Shown: positions 25,855 through 38,614 of the stretch, in pieces
Layout of the letters: each line of letters opens with the position of its first letter
Position numbering within the stretch: position 1 is the first letter of the stretch
NCBI GenBank assembly: GCA_949752795.1
Contig: OX457061.1
Span: forward strand, 9,793,239 to 9,857,238
DNA from: Hyperoodon ampullatus
Lineage: Eukaryota > Chordata > Mammalia > Artiodactyla > Ziphiidae
Direction of reading: 5' to 3'
DNA: 64,000 nucleotides
Position numbers and translations under genes: made by a program
Notes under the pieces: model-generated
The model's input: only the letters and a program-made list of their open reading frames with translations
The model's database searches: none
Told to the model about the DNA's origin: nothing

Positions 25855-26345
25855 ATTTAAAGCTATAAATTTCCTTCTAAGCATGGCTTTAGCTGCATCC
25901 CATGAATTTTTTTTCTTTTTTTTTTGGCCACACCACACGGCTTGCGGGACCTTAGTTCCCTGACCAGAGATTGAACCCGGGCCCTTGGCAGTGAAAGCAC
26001 GGAGTCCTTACCACTAGACTGCCAGCGAACTCCCATACCATGAATTTTGATAGGTGTATTTTCATTATCAGTTAAAATATTTTCCAATTTACAGTGGGGC
26101 TTCATTAACCCATGAACTATTAAGAAATACAGTGCTTTATTTTCAAACACAGGAATTTCTACTTATCTTTTTGTTACTGATTTTTTGTTTGTTTAATTTC
26201 ACTGTACTCAGAAAACATACTCTATAATTTAAATTATTTAAAATTTATTGAGAGGTGTTTTATGGCCCAAAATATAGTTAACTTTCAAAATGTTCTGCAA
26301 GTGCTTCAAAAGAGTATGTATTCTGCAGTTGATGGGTACAGTGTC
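25855..26345 (-). repeat. Old L1 fragment, reverse (open reading frame 2 part)
   Basis: Plus-strand phrases such as 'tttagctgcatcccatgaat' and 'gtgttttatggcccaaaata', 'gtatgtattctgcagttgat' are diverged antisense L1 open reading frame 2. The piece ends where the longer L1 at 26345 begins. Confidence 0.7.
25911..26033 (-). mobile_element. Short tRNA-derived SINE, reverse
   Basis: A more diverged short CHR-like SINE ('ttgcgggaccttagttccct' on the plus strand). Its flanks are both CCATGAATTTT (25900-25910 and 26038-26048). It sits inside an older reverse L1 fragment. Confidence 0.82.
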
Positions 26346-27240
26346 GGAGCCACAGAGGAGAGTGCAGCAATAGGGGTGAACAGGGCAAAGTGGAGAGATT
26401 CCTGCACAGAGGATCAGTGCTGACCAGCACTCACCAGCCCGAGAGGCTTGTCTGCTCACCTGCCGGCCGAGACAGGTGGGGGCTGGGAGCGGAGGCTCGA
26501 GCTTCAGAGTTCAGACCCCATGGAGAGGACTGGGTTTGGCTGCGAGAACACAGCCTGAAAGGGGCTAGTGTACCACAGCTAGCTGGGAGGGAGTCCAGGA
26601 AAAAGTCTGGAACCGCCTAAGAGGCAAGAGACCATTGTTTCAGGGTGCGCGAGGAGAGGGGATTCAAACGAGCCTAAACGAGCTCCAGAGATGGGCGTGA
26701 GCCACAGCTATCAGCGCAGACCCCAGAGACAGGCATGAAAACCTAAGGCTGCTACCGCAGCCATCAAAAACCCTATGTGCAAGCACAGGTCACAATCCAC
26801 ACCTCCCCTCCCAGGAGCCTGTGCAGCCTGCCACTGCCAGGGTCCCGTGATACAGGGACAACTTCCTGGGAGAACACACAGTGTGCTTCAGGCTGGTGCA
26901 ACGTCACACCGGCCTCTGCCACCACAGGCTCGCCCTGCATTCTGTACCCTCACTCCCCCCGGCCTGAGTGAGCCAGAGCCCCCTAATCAGCTGCTACTTT
27001 AACCCTGTCCTGTGTGAGTGGAGAACAGACGCCCTCAGGCGACCTACACGCAGAGGCAGGTCCAAATCCAAAGCTGAACCCCAGGAGCTCTGAGAACAAA
27101 GAAGAGAAACGAATATTTCTCCCAGCAGCCTCAGGAGCAGCAGATTAAACCTCCACAATCAACCTGATGTACACTGCACCTGTGGAATACCTGAAAAGAC
27201 AACGAATCATCCCAAAATTGAGGCAGTGGTCTTTGGGAGC

Positions 27241-27262
27241 AACTATATATATATATATATTT
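27241..27262 (+). repeat. (TA)n run in the L1 5' UTR
   Basis: A short TA repeat at the start of the T-rich tract of the L1 5' UTR. Confidence 0.8.
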
Positions 27263-28077
27263 TCCTTTTTCTCTTTTTCTGAGTGTGAATGTGTATGCTT
27301 CTTTGCATGATTTTGTCTATATAGCTTTGCTTTTACTATTTGTCCTAGGGTTCTGGTTTGTCCATTTTTTTTGTTTTTCTTTGTTTTTTTAGTATAGTTT
27401 TTAGTGCTTGTTATCATTGGTAGATTTGTTTTTTGGTTTGGTTGCTCTCTTCTTTCTTTCCTTCCTCTTTTTTTGTTTTTTTATTCCTTTTTAATTTTTA
27501 AATTTTTAATATTTTTTAATTTTAATACCTTTATTTTATCTTGTTTATTTTTCTTTCTTTTTTTCTCCCTTTTCTTCTGAGCCATGTGCTCAGGGTCTTG
27601 TTGCTCCAGCTGGGTGTCAGGCCTGTGCCTCTGAGGTGGGAGAGCCGAGTTCAGGACATTGGTCCACCAGAGACCTCCCGGCTCCACGTAATATCAAATG
27701 GCGAAAGCTCTCCCAGAGATCTCCATCTCAATGCTAAGCTCCAGCTCCACTCAATGACCAGCAAGCTACAGTGCTGGACACCCTATGCCAAACAACTAGC
27801 AAGACAGGAACACAACCCCATCCATTAGCAGAGAGGCTGCCTAAAATCATAATAAGGTCACAGACACCCCAAAACACACCAATGGACATGGTCCCACCCA
27901 CCAGAAAGACAAGATCCAGCCTCATCCATCAGAACACAGGCACCAGTCCCCTCCACCAAGAAGCCTACACAACCCACTGAACCAACCTTACCCACTGGGG
28001 GCAGACACCAAAAACAACGGGAACTACGAACCTGCAGCCTGCAAAAAGGAGACCCCAAACACAATAAGTTAAGCAAA

Positions 28078-28963
28078 ATGAGAAGACAGAGAAACACACA
28101 GCAGATGAAGGAGCAAGACAAAAACCCACCAGACCAAACAAATGAAGAGAAAATAGGCAGTATAACTGAAAAATAATTCAGAATAATGATAGTAAAGATG
28201 ATCGAAAATCTTGGAAATAGAATGGAGAAAATACAAGAAATGCTTAACAAGAACCTAGAAGAACTAGAGCAAACAAACAATAATGAACAACACAATAAAT
28301 GAAATTAAAAATTCTCTAGAAAGAATCAGTAGCAGAATAACTGAGACAGAAGAATGGATAAGTGACCTGGAAGATAAAATAGTGGAAATAACTATTCCAG
28401 AGCAGAATAAAGAAAAAAGAATGAAAATAATTGAGGACAGTCTCAGAGACCTCTGGGACAACATTAAATGCACCAACATTTGCATTATAGGGGTCCCAGA
28501 AGAAAAAGAGAAAAAAAAGGGACTGAGAAAATATTTGAAGAGATTATAGTTAAAAACTTCCCTAATAGGGGAAAGGAAATAGTCAAGTCCAGGAAGCGCA
28601 GAGAGTCCCATACAGAATAAACCCAAGGAGAAACATGCTAAGACATATTAATCAAACTATCAAAAATTAAATACAAAGAAAAAAATATTAAAAGCAGCAA
28701 TGGAAAAGCAACAAATAACATAGAAGGGAATCCCCGTAAGGTTAACAGCTCAACTTTCAGCAGAAACTCTGCAAGCCAGAAGGGAGTGGCAGGACATATT
28801 TAAAGTGATGAAAAGGAAAAACCTACAACCAAGATAACTCTGCCCAGCAAGGATTTCATTCAGATTCGATGGAGAAATTAAAACCTTTACAGACAAGCAA
28901 AAGCTAAGAGAATTCAGCACCACCAAACCAGCTTTACAACAAACGCTAAAGGAACTTCCCTAG
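28078..28963 (+). pseudogene. L1 ORF1 remnant
   Basis: ORF1 encodes the L1 RNA-binding chaperone with a coiled coil, an RNA-recognition fold and a C-terminal domain. Here ATG at 28078 starts MRRQRNTQQMKEQDKN, but stops and shifts follow within about 100 codons. The central open piece (28283-28549) has the ERISSRITETEEWISDLEDKI coiled coil region and NICIIGVPEEKEKKKG. The C-terminal part can be followed to KELP and stop near 28961. It cannot make a full protein. Confidence 0.85.
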
Positions 28964-29019
28964 GCAGCAAACACAAGAGAAGGAAAAGACCTACAATAAC
29001 AATCCCAAAACAATTAAGA

Positions 29020-32000
29020 AAAAGGTAATAGGAACATACATATCAATAATTACCTTAAATGTAAATGGATTAAATGCTCCAACCAAAAGACACAGGCTCG
29101 CTGAATGGATACAAAAACAAGACCCATATATATATGCTGTCTACAAGAGACCCACTTCAGACCTAGGGACACATACAGACTGAAAATGAGGGGATGGAAA
29201 AAGATATGTCACGCAAATGGAAATCAAAAGAAAGCTGGAGTAGCAATTCTCATATCAGACAAAATAGACTTTAAAATAAAGACTATTACAAGAGACAAAG
29301 AAGGACACTACATAATGATCAAGGGCTCAATCCAAGAAGAAGATATAACAATTGTAAATATTTATGCACCCAACACAGGAGCACCTCAATACATAAGACA
29401 AATGTTAACAGCCATAAAAGGGGAAATCGACAGTAACACAATCATAGTGTGGGACTTTAACACCGCACTTTCACCAATGGACAGATCATCCAAAATGAAA
29501 ATAAATAAACACAAGCTTTAAATAACACATTAAACAAGATGGACTTAATTGATATTTATAGGATATTCCATCCAAAAATGACAGAATACACTTTCTTCTC
29601 AAGTGCTCATGGAACATTCTCCAGGATAGATCATATCTTGGGTCACAAATCAAGCCTTGGTAAATTTAAGAAAATTGAAATCATATCAAGTATCTTTTCT
29701 GACCACAATGCTATGCGACTAGATATCAATTACAGGGAAAAAAAACCTGTAAAAAATACAAACACATGGAGGCTACACAATAGCTACTAAATAACCAAGA
29801 AAAAATCAAAGAGGAAATCAAAAACTACCTAGAAACAAATGACAATGAAAACATGATGACCCAAAACCTATGGAGTGCAGCAAAAGCAGTTCTAAGAGGG
29901 AAGTTTATGGCAATACAATCCTACCTCAAGAAACAAGAAACATCTCAAATAAACAACCTAACCTTACACTTAAAGAATTAGAGAAAGAAGAACAAAAACC
30001 CCCAAAGTTAGCAGAAGGAAAGAAATCATAAAGAACAGATCAGAAATAAATGAAAAAGAAATGAAGGAAACAATAGCAAAGATCAATAAAACTAAAAGCT
30101 GGTTCTTTGAGAAGACAAACAAAATTGATAAACCATTAGCCACACTCATCAAGAAAAAAAGAGAGAAAACTCAAATCAACAGAATTAGAAATGAAAAAGG
30201 AGAAGTAACAACTGACACTGCAGAAATACAAAGGATCATGAGAGATTACTACAAGTAACAATATGCCAATAAAATGGACAACCTGGAAGGAATGGACAAA
30301 TTCTTAGAAAAGCACAATCTTCCGAGACTGAACCAGGAAAAAATAGAAAATATAAGCAGACCAATTACAAGCACCAAAATTGAGACTGTGATTAAAAATC
30401 TTCCAACAAACAAAAGCCCAGGACCAGATGGCTTCAGGTGAATTCTATCAAACATTTAAAGAGCTAACACCTATCCTTCTCAAACTCTTCCAAAATATAG
30501 CAGAGGGAGGAACACTCCCAAACTCATTCTACGAGGCCGCTATCACCCTGATACCGAAACCAGACAAAGATGTCACAAAGAAAGAAAACTACAGGCCAAT
30601 ATCACTGATGAATATAGATGAAAAGATCCTCAGCAAAATACTAGGAAACAGAATCCAACAGCACATTAAAAGGATTGTACACCATGATCAAGTGGGGTTT
30701 ATCCCAGGAATGCAAGTATACACAAATCAATCAATGTGATATACCATATTAACAAATTGAAGGATGAAAACCATATGATCATCTCAATAGATGCAGAAAA
30801 AGCTTTCAACAAACTTCAACACCCATTTATGATATAAACCCTCCAGAAAGTAGGCATAGAGGGAACTTACCTCAACATAATAAAGGCCATATATGACAAA
30901 CCCACAGCCAACATCGTTCTCAATAGTGAAAAACTGAAACCATTTCCACTAAGATCAGGAACAAGACAAGGTTGCCCACTATCCCCACTATTATTCAATA
31001 TAGTTTTGGAAGTTTTAGCCACAGCAATCAGAAAAGGAAAAGAAATAAAAGGAATCCAAATTGGAAAAGAAGAAGTAAAACTGTCACTGTTTGCAGACAT
31101 GATACTAAACACAGAGAATCCTAAAGACATTACCAGAAAACTACTAGAGCTAATCATTGAATTTGGTAAAGTAGCAGTATACAAAACTAATGCACAGAAA
31201 TCTCTTGCATTCCTATACAGTAATAATGAGAAATCTGAAAGAAAAATTAAGGAAACACTTCCATTTACCATTGCAACAAAAAGAATAAAATACCTAGGAA
31301 TAAACCTACCTAGGGAGACAAAAGACCTGTATACAGAAAACTCTAAGACACTGATGAAAGAAATTAAAGATGATACAAACAGATGGAGAGATATACCATG
31401 TTCTTGGATTGGAAGAATCAACATTGTGAAAATGACTATACTACCCAAAGCAATCTACTCAATGCAATCCTTATCAAACTACCAATGGCATTTTTCACAG
31501 AAGAGACCAAAAAACTTCACATTTCGTATGGAAACACAAAAGACCCCGAATAGCCAAAGCAGTCTTGAGGGGAAAAGAAACAGAGCTGGAGGATTCAGGC
31601 TCCTGGACTTCAGACTATACTTCACAGCTACAGTAATCAAGACAGTATGGTACTGGCATAAAAACAGAAATATAGATCAATGGAACAGGATAGAAAGCCC
31701 AGAGATAAACCCACGCACATATGGTCAACTAATCTATGACAAAGGAGGCAAGAATATACAATGGAGAAAAGACAGCCTCTTCAGTAAGTGGTGCTGGGAA
31801 AAATGAATAGCTACATGTAAAAGAATGAAATTAGAACACTCCCTAACACCATACGCAAAAATAAACTCAAAATGGACTAAAGACCTAAATGTAAGGCCAG
31901 ACACTATCAAACTCTTAGTGGAAAACATAGGCAGAACACTCTATGACATAAATCACAGCAAGCTCCTTTTTGACCCACCTCCTAGAGAAATGGAAATAAA

Positions 32001-32730
32001 ACTAAAAAAAACAAAAACAAAAACAAATGGGACCTAATGAAACTTAAAAGCTTTTGCAAAGCAAAGGAAACTACAAACAAGACGAAGACAACCCTCAGAA
32101 TGGGAGAAAATATTTGCAAACTAATGAACGGACAAAGGATTAATCTCCAAAATATATAAACAGCTCTTGCAGCTCAATATTAAGAAAACAAACAACGTAA
32201 TCCAAAAATGGACAGAAGACCTAAATAGACATTTCTCCAAAGAAGATAAACAGATTGCCAACAAACACATGAAAGAATGCTCAACGTCACTAATCATTAG
32301 AGAAAAGCAAATCAAAACTACAATGAGGTATCATCTCACACCAGTCAGAATGGCCATCATCAAAAAATCTACAAACAATAAATGCTGGAGAGGGTGTGGA
32401 GAAAAGGGAACCCTCTTGCACGGCTGGTGGGAATGTAAACTGATACAGCCACTATGGAGAACAGTATGGAGGTTCCTTAAGAAGCTAAAAACAGAACTAC
32501 CATACAACCCAGCAATCACAGTACTGGGCATATACCCTGAGAAAACCATAATTCAAAAAGAGTCATGTACCACAATGTTCAATGCAACTCTATTTACAAT
32601 AGGCAGGACATGGAAGCAACCTAAGTGTCCATTGACAGATGAATGGATAAAGAAGATGTGGCACATATATACAATGGAATATGACTCAGCCATAAAAAGA
32701 AACGAGATTGAGTTATTTGTCATGAGGTAG
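29020..32730 (+). pseudogene. L1 ORF2 remnant (endonuclease and reverse transcriptase)
   Basis: ORF2 of L1 is about 1,275 residues: an apurinic-type endonuclease, then reverse transcriptase, then a C-terminal segment. The endonuclease part is visible at 29105-29790 (CCLQETHF, then VWDFNT where the usual form has VGDFNT, and FSRIDHILGHKS). The reverse-transcriptase part runs from about 30430. At 31091-31105 the catalytic FADD motif is reduced to FADM by loss of three bases, removing one active-site Asp. The 266-residue open piece at 31006-31806 and the 187-residue piece at 32167-32730 are later parts. Several stops and shifts (for example at 29519 and 30255) make it dead. Confidence 0.88.
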
Positions 32731-33194
32731 ATGGACCTAGAGTCTGTCATACAGAGTGAAGTAAGTCAGAAAAAGAAAAATAAATACCGTATGCTAACAC
32801 ATATATATAGAATCTAAAAAAAAAACAAAACAAAAACTGGTTCTGAAGAACCTAGGGACAAGACAGGAATAAAGACACAGATGTAGAGAATGGACTTGAG
32901 GACACAGGGAGGGGGAAGGGTAAGCTGGGACAAAGAGAGTGCATGGACTTATATATACTACCAAATGTAAAACAGATAGCTAGTGGGAAGCAGCCCATAG
33001 CACAGGGAGATCAGCTCGGAGCTTTGTGACCACCTAGAGGGGTGGGATAGGGAGAGTGGGAGGGAGATGCAAGAGGGAGGAGATATGGGGATATATGTAT
33101 ATGTATAGCTGATTCACTTTGTTATAAAGCAGAAACTAACACACCATTGTAAAGCAATTATACTCCAATAAAGATGTTAAAAAAAAATGAAAAG

Positions 33195-33830
33195 AAATCA
33201 GTGGTCAGCTTAATTGCTACTCCTCTGAGGCCACTCTTATTTTCCCCTCTGGTTGCTTTTGTTTTGACTGTGTTCACTGTGGATTCCTATTTATCTATCT
33301 TCTTTTGGGACTGTACCTTTTCATAAATCTAGGGCTTAGAGTCTTCCATCAGTTTTGGAAAGGTATCAGCCTTTACATTTCAAATATTGCTTTTGACCCA
33401 CTATTATGTTTGCTTCTGGGACTACAATTACATTGTTAGACTTCTTACTGTATCCTCAATGTCCCTTACTCTCTCTCCTGATTTTCTATCCTATTGTCTC
33501 TCCATTCTTCAGCATGTTTATTTTCTTATGACCCATCTTCCAGTTCAGTAATTCTCTCTTCAGCTATGTTTAACCTGCTTTAAAACCCATGCACTGAATT
33601 CTTAATTTTGGTTACTGAATTTTTGGTTCTAATATTTCCATATGAGCTTTTTTATGGTTTCCAGTTCTCTGACAAAATTCTCCGGTTTGCTTATTTCCTT
33701 GGAGACATTTCTGCTGGTTTCAGTATATATTGTTATGTCTTCTCGTAGGTCTGTTTGTTTTTTTTCTGATTGTGTCCCCAATGTTTTATTTGCTTTGTTT
33801 ATAGAAACAACTTGAAGCCTAGAATGATGC
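33195..33830 (-). repeat. Old L1/HAL1-like fragment, reverse
   Basis: The plus strand reads 'cattacttc'-type antisense ORF1 phrases such as 'cttctgggactacaattaca', 'cttccagttcagtaattctc' and 'ctctcttcagctatgtttaa', typical of reverse ORF1 regions of L1M or HAL1. Family assignment is from memory of consensus wording. Confidence 0.55.
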
Positions 33831-34479
33831 TATCTTTCTCCACACACACACACAATATATATTTGCTTTGTCCACGCACCTTTGGACTAGCAATTCAATT
33901 CAAGGACTGAGGTATTCTGAAACAGAATTACAGTCTCTGTGAGGGTCTATGTACTTCCAGTGCACCCCTACTACTAGGATGTAGCTCTGATAGTATCAGT
34001 ACAAATCCTAACACAAAGCAAGGGAAACAAGGTATCCTTCCTTAATAAGTCCTAGATACCTCGACACCAATTCTTGCCTTCTCAGCCCTTCAAAATTGTC
34101 AAAAGCACAGCTTAACCTCTTAGTCATCCTCTCAGAATTGACAAACAACCCATGGAAAAGTCATTACCCCTGGCCTTATTTTCTTCTTACCTGCAAATTC
34201 CCTGAGCAACATCATCCCTTCAACTATGAATTTAAGTGAATGACTCTCAAGCTAAATCTTTAAACTTGACCTTTCTCCTAAGTTATATTTCCAAACTGAA
34301 CACTTCCCAACTGTGATCCCTGATGGCAATGCAAATCTGGCATAACTACCACAAATCTTTAATCTCCCCTCCATCAAACCAGCATTTCCTATAAAGAAAC
34401 AAAACAAAACAAAACAAATTAAAGAGAGGAAAAGAGAAAAAAGAAAAGCTCCCAGCATTTCCTTATGTGTTTCCTATAT

Positions 34480-35085
34480 CTGCTAATAATATGCCATCTT
34501 CAATTATCTAGGCTAAAAACCTCCACTATCTTTTATTACTCTTTCCTTCTCACATCCATATCCAATTGTTAACCCAATCTCCAAAGTATCAGTCCTATCT
34601 CCAAAATACTTTTAAAATCCATCCCCGTTTTCCACTTTCAGTGGCCTAATTTGAATACTCACCACCTCTTTCCTAAACTATGTTACTAATCTCCTATGTA
34701 GTCACTCTTATTCTAGTGTTTTCCCCTTCAAATTGACCTTACACATTGGTGCTAGATTTCTCTTTCATAAATCTGCTCACATCACCCAAACCCAGAAATC
34801 TGTATTGCCCTTATTTTATTTCATAGCAATTATTACCATATGACATTATATATATATATATGTATGTTATTATTTATAATTAAAATATAAGATACAGAAC
34901 ATATATAAATATTTTTTATGTATGTGTATATATATACACATATATATAAATTATCCTTCTCTCCTCATTAGAATGTAAGCTCCACAAGGACAGAACCTCT
35001 ATTGTAGTCACTGTTATATGTAGCACAGTGACCAGAAATCACTCATTGAATGACTATTGTATAATTAATTAGTTAATGCAAAACA
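34480..35085 (+). repeat. L2 LINE 3' part, interrupted by an AT-rich repeat
   Basis: 'atctgctcacatcacccaaa' and, after a TA/CA-rich stretch at 34845-34950, 'tagaatgtaagctccacaag' and 'tagcacagtgaccagaaatc' follow the L2 3' end in order. Confidence 0.65.
34845..34950 (+). repeat. AT-rich microsatellite block
   Basis: Mixed (TA)n and TATG/CACA runs inside the L2 fragment. Confidence 0.8.
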
Positions 35086-35184
35086 GACATCTAAACTGCT
35101 CAGTCTCATAACTGTAGGCATAATTACAGACATCTAAATGTCTAAACATCATAATTGCAGACCTTCCCCAATCAGGCTCCAGCG

Positions 35185-35545
35185 TGTCATTTCTTCAACA
35201 AATACTCATTGAGTGTCTATGTGTTGTACATCTGCTGGACATTCAGGATATAGTGCTGAATAAGACCACAGTCCCAATCAATGGGGAATTCACCATCTAT
35301 CAGAGGAACAACATTAAATAATTCATTATTTAGTTACAATTGTGGTAAGTGTTATCAAGGAAAAGTATGAGAAGCTGTGAGAATATATAATGGAGGATAT
35401 GAACTGGAAGTTCAAGGAAAGCTTTCTTGAGGAATTGATATTTGAAGTGAACTTTGAAAGAGTAGTAATTAATAAAATATTTACACATATGTTTAGGGGG
35501 TATAGGATTAGACCATTCCAGGCAGGGGAAACAGCATAATAATAA
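35185..35545 (-). repeat. L2 LINE fragment, reverse
   Basis: 'caacaaatactcattgagtg' followed by decayed 'gctttcttgaggaattgata' and 'accattccaggcaggggaaa' is the reverse complement of the L2 3' part. Confidence 0.65.
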
Positions 35546-35549
35546 CTAT

Positions 35550-35735
35550 TATTATATTTTTTCTTATTCTTGGATAAGCACTCTCCTAGGTGATTTACAT
35601 ATATCTTCTTACTGAAACTCCCATAACTTTATGAGGTACATGCTATTTTTATTCAAATTATATGTATGAGGAAATGAAGCACAGTAAGGTTAAATGATTT
35701 GCCCAAGGTCACAGAGCTATTCAGTTGGGGGTACT
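35550..35735 (+). repeat. MIR element
   Basis: Nearly full MIR: 'aataactattattatatttt' to 'atgatttgcccaaggtcaca' and 'gagctattcagttggggg'. Confidence 0.75.
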
Positions 35736-35864
35736 TTCCTAATCCTCAGTAAACCCCTCTTGATATCATACTCCAAGATGGCACCCATATGCACCAGTAC
35801 AGTCCCCCGGACAATTCTGGTATCCTGTCAACAACACATTTGTCTGTCTTCCTCAAGAAATTTG

Positions 35865-35965
35865 ACATTTCTCAGGGAAAAGAACCTTATCTCATTCACC
35901 TTTCTTTGCCACAGTGCCAAACACAGTGCCTAGTCAAAGTAGGCACTCAGTGCCTGTTGAGTGGA
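35865..35965 (+). repeat. L2 3'-end fragment
   Basis: 'cacagtgcctagtcaaagta' and 'ggcactcagtgcctgttgag' match the last part of L2. Confidence 0.6.
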
Positions 35966-37264
35966 TTAGGAAAACAGCCCCAAGTCCTGGTAAGTACCTT
36001 TGGATGGATCAAATTAACTTACTTATACTGTATGTAGCTTCTACTCTCAAAATCCATACTTGTTTTAGAAAAGTAATATGCTCTCCACATAAGCTGACAG
36101 AAGAAAGGAGAAGAGAAGCCAAAAGACAAGAACAAAGGAAGCCCAAGAGCATCTCTGAAGAATGCCAGATCTCCTGGGTGGGAATACCACAGAGTCAAAA
36201 TAAGTGGGAAGCCAGGAGGCTTGAACTCAGAGCTGGTTCTGATCAGATGTCTTTCCTTCGGGCTAAGACAGGAATACTCAAAGGGAAAGAACAGACAAGG
36301 AGGTGAAGGGGACAAAAACCTGAGGGACCATGATTCTGATATGGCTTCTTCTTGATAGGAAAACTCAAAAAACACTACATCTAATCTGGAAATAGTCTTT
36401 CTATCCTTAGTTGAGTATCACATCCAACGAGTATTAGAGACGCTTTCAAAAAAGGTTCCCTAAAATAAATATAATACCTGACATCCCTGGAGTAAGCTTT
36501 AGGCACCAAGCTAATCATGGTGCTGATTGTTTATAGAGGAGGACAACAACAACAAAATCAGAGGCTTCCCCTGTTTTCTTTAAATCTTGCAGATATGCCT
36601 TATCTGTACGTGTGTTACAATATCCTCAAAGCTCTCATCTTTTTACAACCTGCTCCTTTGTTCTTTGCACACTGTTTAATGATGTCGCATCTCCACTAGG
36701 ACACACATTCAGAGACTTTACAGAACAGAGGGTCTGCAGCCTTCTTTTAAGACAGTGTGAAAGAACCACTTTAACAAAATAGCTGCCATTGTCCTTCAAC
36801 TTGTCTCCAGTGCACCAATTGCATACTTACAGTAGAAATCCACTTCTGCCTTCTATCTACTGCCAAAGTAACTGAAAAGGCTTTTATGGATAGCTGTAAA
36901 AGATACTGTAATTTGATAGTCATCTTTTTTTCCTGCTCTAATTATTATTTTAACAGGCTTCTTCTTATTTTAATAGATTTTTTAATAAGGAAATCTTACT
37001 TACAAATTTTAATTAGCTTACTGAATATTCACTGCTTTGGAATAAGTAGTTTAATGAGTAAGGAGACCTCAGACTACTAACTAGCCTGGAGTCTCTAAAG
37101 TAACTTAGGGGGAAATGATGCAGCCTTAGTGATATAAGCCCAGCCTATACCTCACAAACCAGGACCCTGAGCCAAGGCCCCAGAGACAGAGGAATCACAT
37201 TGCCTATTGCAGGAAAAAAAGTAAAAATCTATTTTTTTCCTTTTTATCAAGAACCTCTATGTAA

Positions 37265-37624
37265 GGGACTTCCCTGGTGGTGCAGTGGTTAAGAATCCAC
37301 CTGCCAACGTAGGGGACATGGGTTCGAGCCCTGGTCCGGGAAGATCCCACATGCCACAGAGCAACTAAGCCCATGAGCCACAACTACTGAGCCTGCACTC
37401 TAGAGCCCATGAGCCACAACTACTGAGCCTGTGCACCACAACTACTGAAGCCCGCGTGCCTAGAGCCCATGCTCCACAACAAAAGAAGCCATCACAATGA
37501 GAAACCTATGCATCGCAACGAAGAGTAGCCCCCGCTCGCTGCAACTAGAGAAAGCCCGCGCGCGGCAACAAAGACCCAACGCAATCAAAAATTAATAAAT
37601 AAATATTTATTAAAAAAAAAAAAA
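37265..37624 (+). mobile_element. CHR-1-type SINE
   Basis: Full-length copy starting GGGACTTCCCTGGTGGTGCA, with three 'ccacaactactga' units and an A-rich tail. The flanks AAGAACCTCTAT at 37249-37260 and 37625-37636 form the target duplication, with a few extra bases (GTAA) before the SINE. Confidence 0.93.
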
Positions 37625-37784
37625 AAGAACCTCTATCTCTCCCACTCATGGAGACTTGTGACTGTTGTCAAATCATTTAACTTCTCTGAACATGTCTGTG
37701 CATCTGTGTTATATAATTTTCTCCACATTAGACTGTTATGAAAGTGGGTCATGCACCACTTTAAAAGCTCTAAGATATGTTAGT

Positions 37785-37822
37785 TGGATGAATGTATGAA
37801 TGTATGAATGAATGAATGAATC
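37785..37822 (+). repeat. (GAAT)n-like tandem repeat
   Basis: 'gatgaatgtatgaatgtatg' continuing as pure AATG units, similar to the simple tails of L2 or MIR elements. Confidence 0.8.
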
Positions 37823-38120
37823 TTAATGCTGCCAATTAACCACTCTATCATTTCAGGTTCTCATCTGCTAAAAAAGAAAATCAACCTTTTCTTTACAGTA
37901 CACTTCAATTACAGTAGCAATGAAGAATAAGTTAACATTTTTCATTCTAACAACACCTAGCAGGGAAAGTAGGGCCCGAGTTATTTAAAGTCAAAATTGG
38001 AATCAGGAGAACAATGGAGTTTTTTGTGACTCACTAACTTGAATAACCAATGAAAGTTAGTTCTATTCCGAAAAGTAAAAGCATATCAATATCTGTCCCA
38101 CTGATTAAGAATATATGACA

Positions 38121-38329
38121 GGGACTTCCCTGGTGGTCCACTGGTAGGCTCTGTGCTCTCAATGCAGGGGGCCCAGGTTCTATTACTGATCAGGGAACTA
38201 GATCCTGCATGCCACAACTAAAAAGAGCCCACATGCTGAAACTAAATATCCCGCATGCCGCAACAAAGACCCCACACAGCCTAAATAAACAAATAAATAA
38301 ATAAATAAAGTAAATAAATATTTTAAAAA
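38121..38329 (+). mobile_element. CHR-type SINE
   Basis: Starts GGGACTTCCCTGGTGGTCCA, ends with an (AAAT)n tail. Flanked by 14-bp repeats AAGAATATATGACA (38107-38120) and AAGAATATATGGCA (38330-38343), one mismatch. Confidence 0.93.
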
Positions 38330-38614
38330 AAGAATATATGGCAATTAAAGTATGATTCTCAGTGCTTATGACATTTGAATAATTTCTTTTTTTGTGACTT
38401 TCTAGGGTGTTACGTAAAAGAGGAACTCCAGTTTACTAAATCACACTAACCCTTAAGAAATCAAAGATTTCAAGTTCTAAGTTCAGTCTGCAATTCTATG
38501 TTAAGCATATTTATATTTATAATATATTAACACAAATTAACACAGGACTAAAATAAATTGTAACATTTTCACTTACCTGTTCCTATTTATATAGTGAACC
38601 TAAAAAACCTATAA

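Larger units (their letters stand above)
26345..33188 (+). mobile_element. Nearly full-length L1 (L1-BT-like, artiodactyl/cetacean type), inactive
   Basis: About 6.8 kb. It has a long 5' UTR (26345-28077) containing a T-rich tract at about 27236-27580, both open reading frames as broken remnants, a G-rich 3' UTR with 'ggggaagggtaagctgggac', and the end 'ctccaataaagatgttaaaa'. It runs opposite to PBX3. I could not find matching target duplications, since the left flank is old L1 and the right flank is a different old L1-like piece, so the borders may have been rearranged. The exact 5' end is approximate. Confidence 0.88.

Noticed and set aside
31006..31806. 266-residue open frame on the plus strand
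   Set aside because: It is a fragment of L1 ORF2 with the FADD motif damaged.
35914..36306. 130-residue plus-strand frame
   Set aside because: It overlaps an L2 tail at its start and shows no conserved motif. Chance frame.
37350..37460. Extra internal 'ccacaactactga' unit in the CHR-1 at 37265
   Set aside because: This type of internal repeat is a usual variant of the CHR-1 body and not a separate event.
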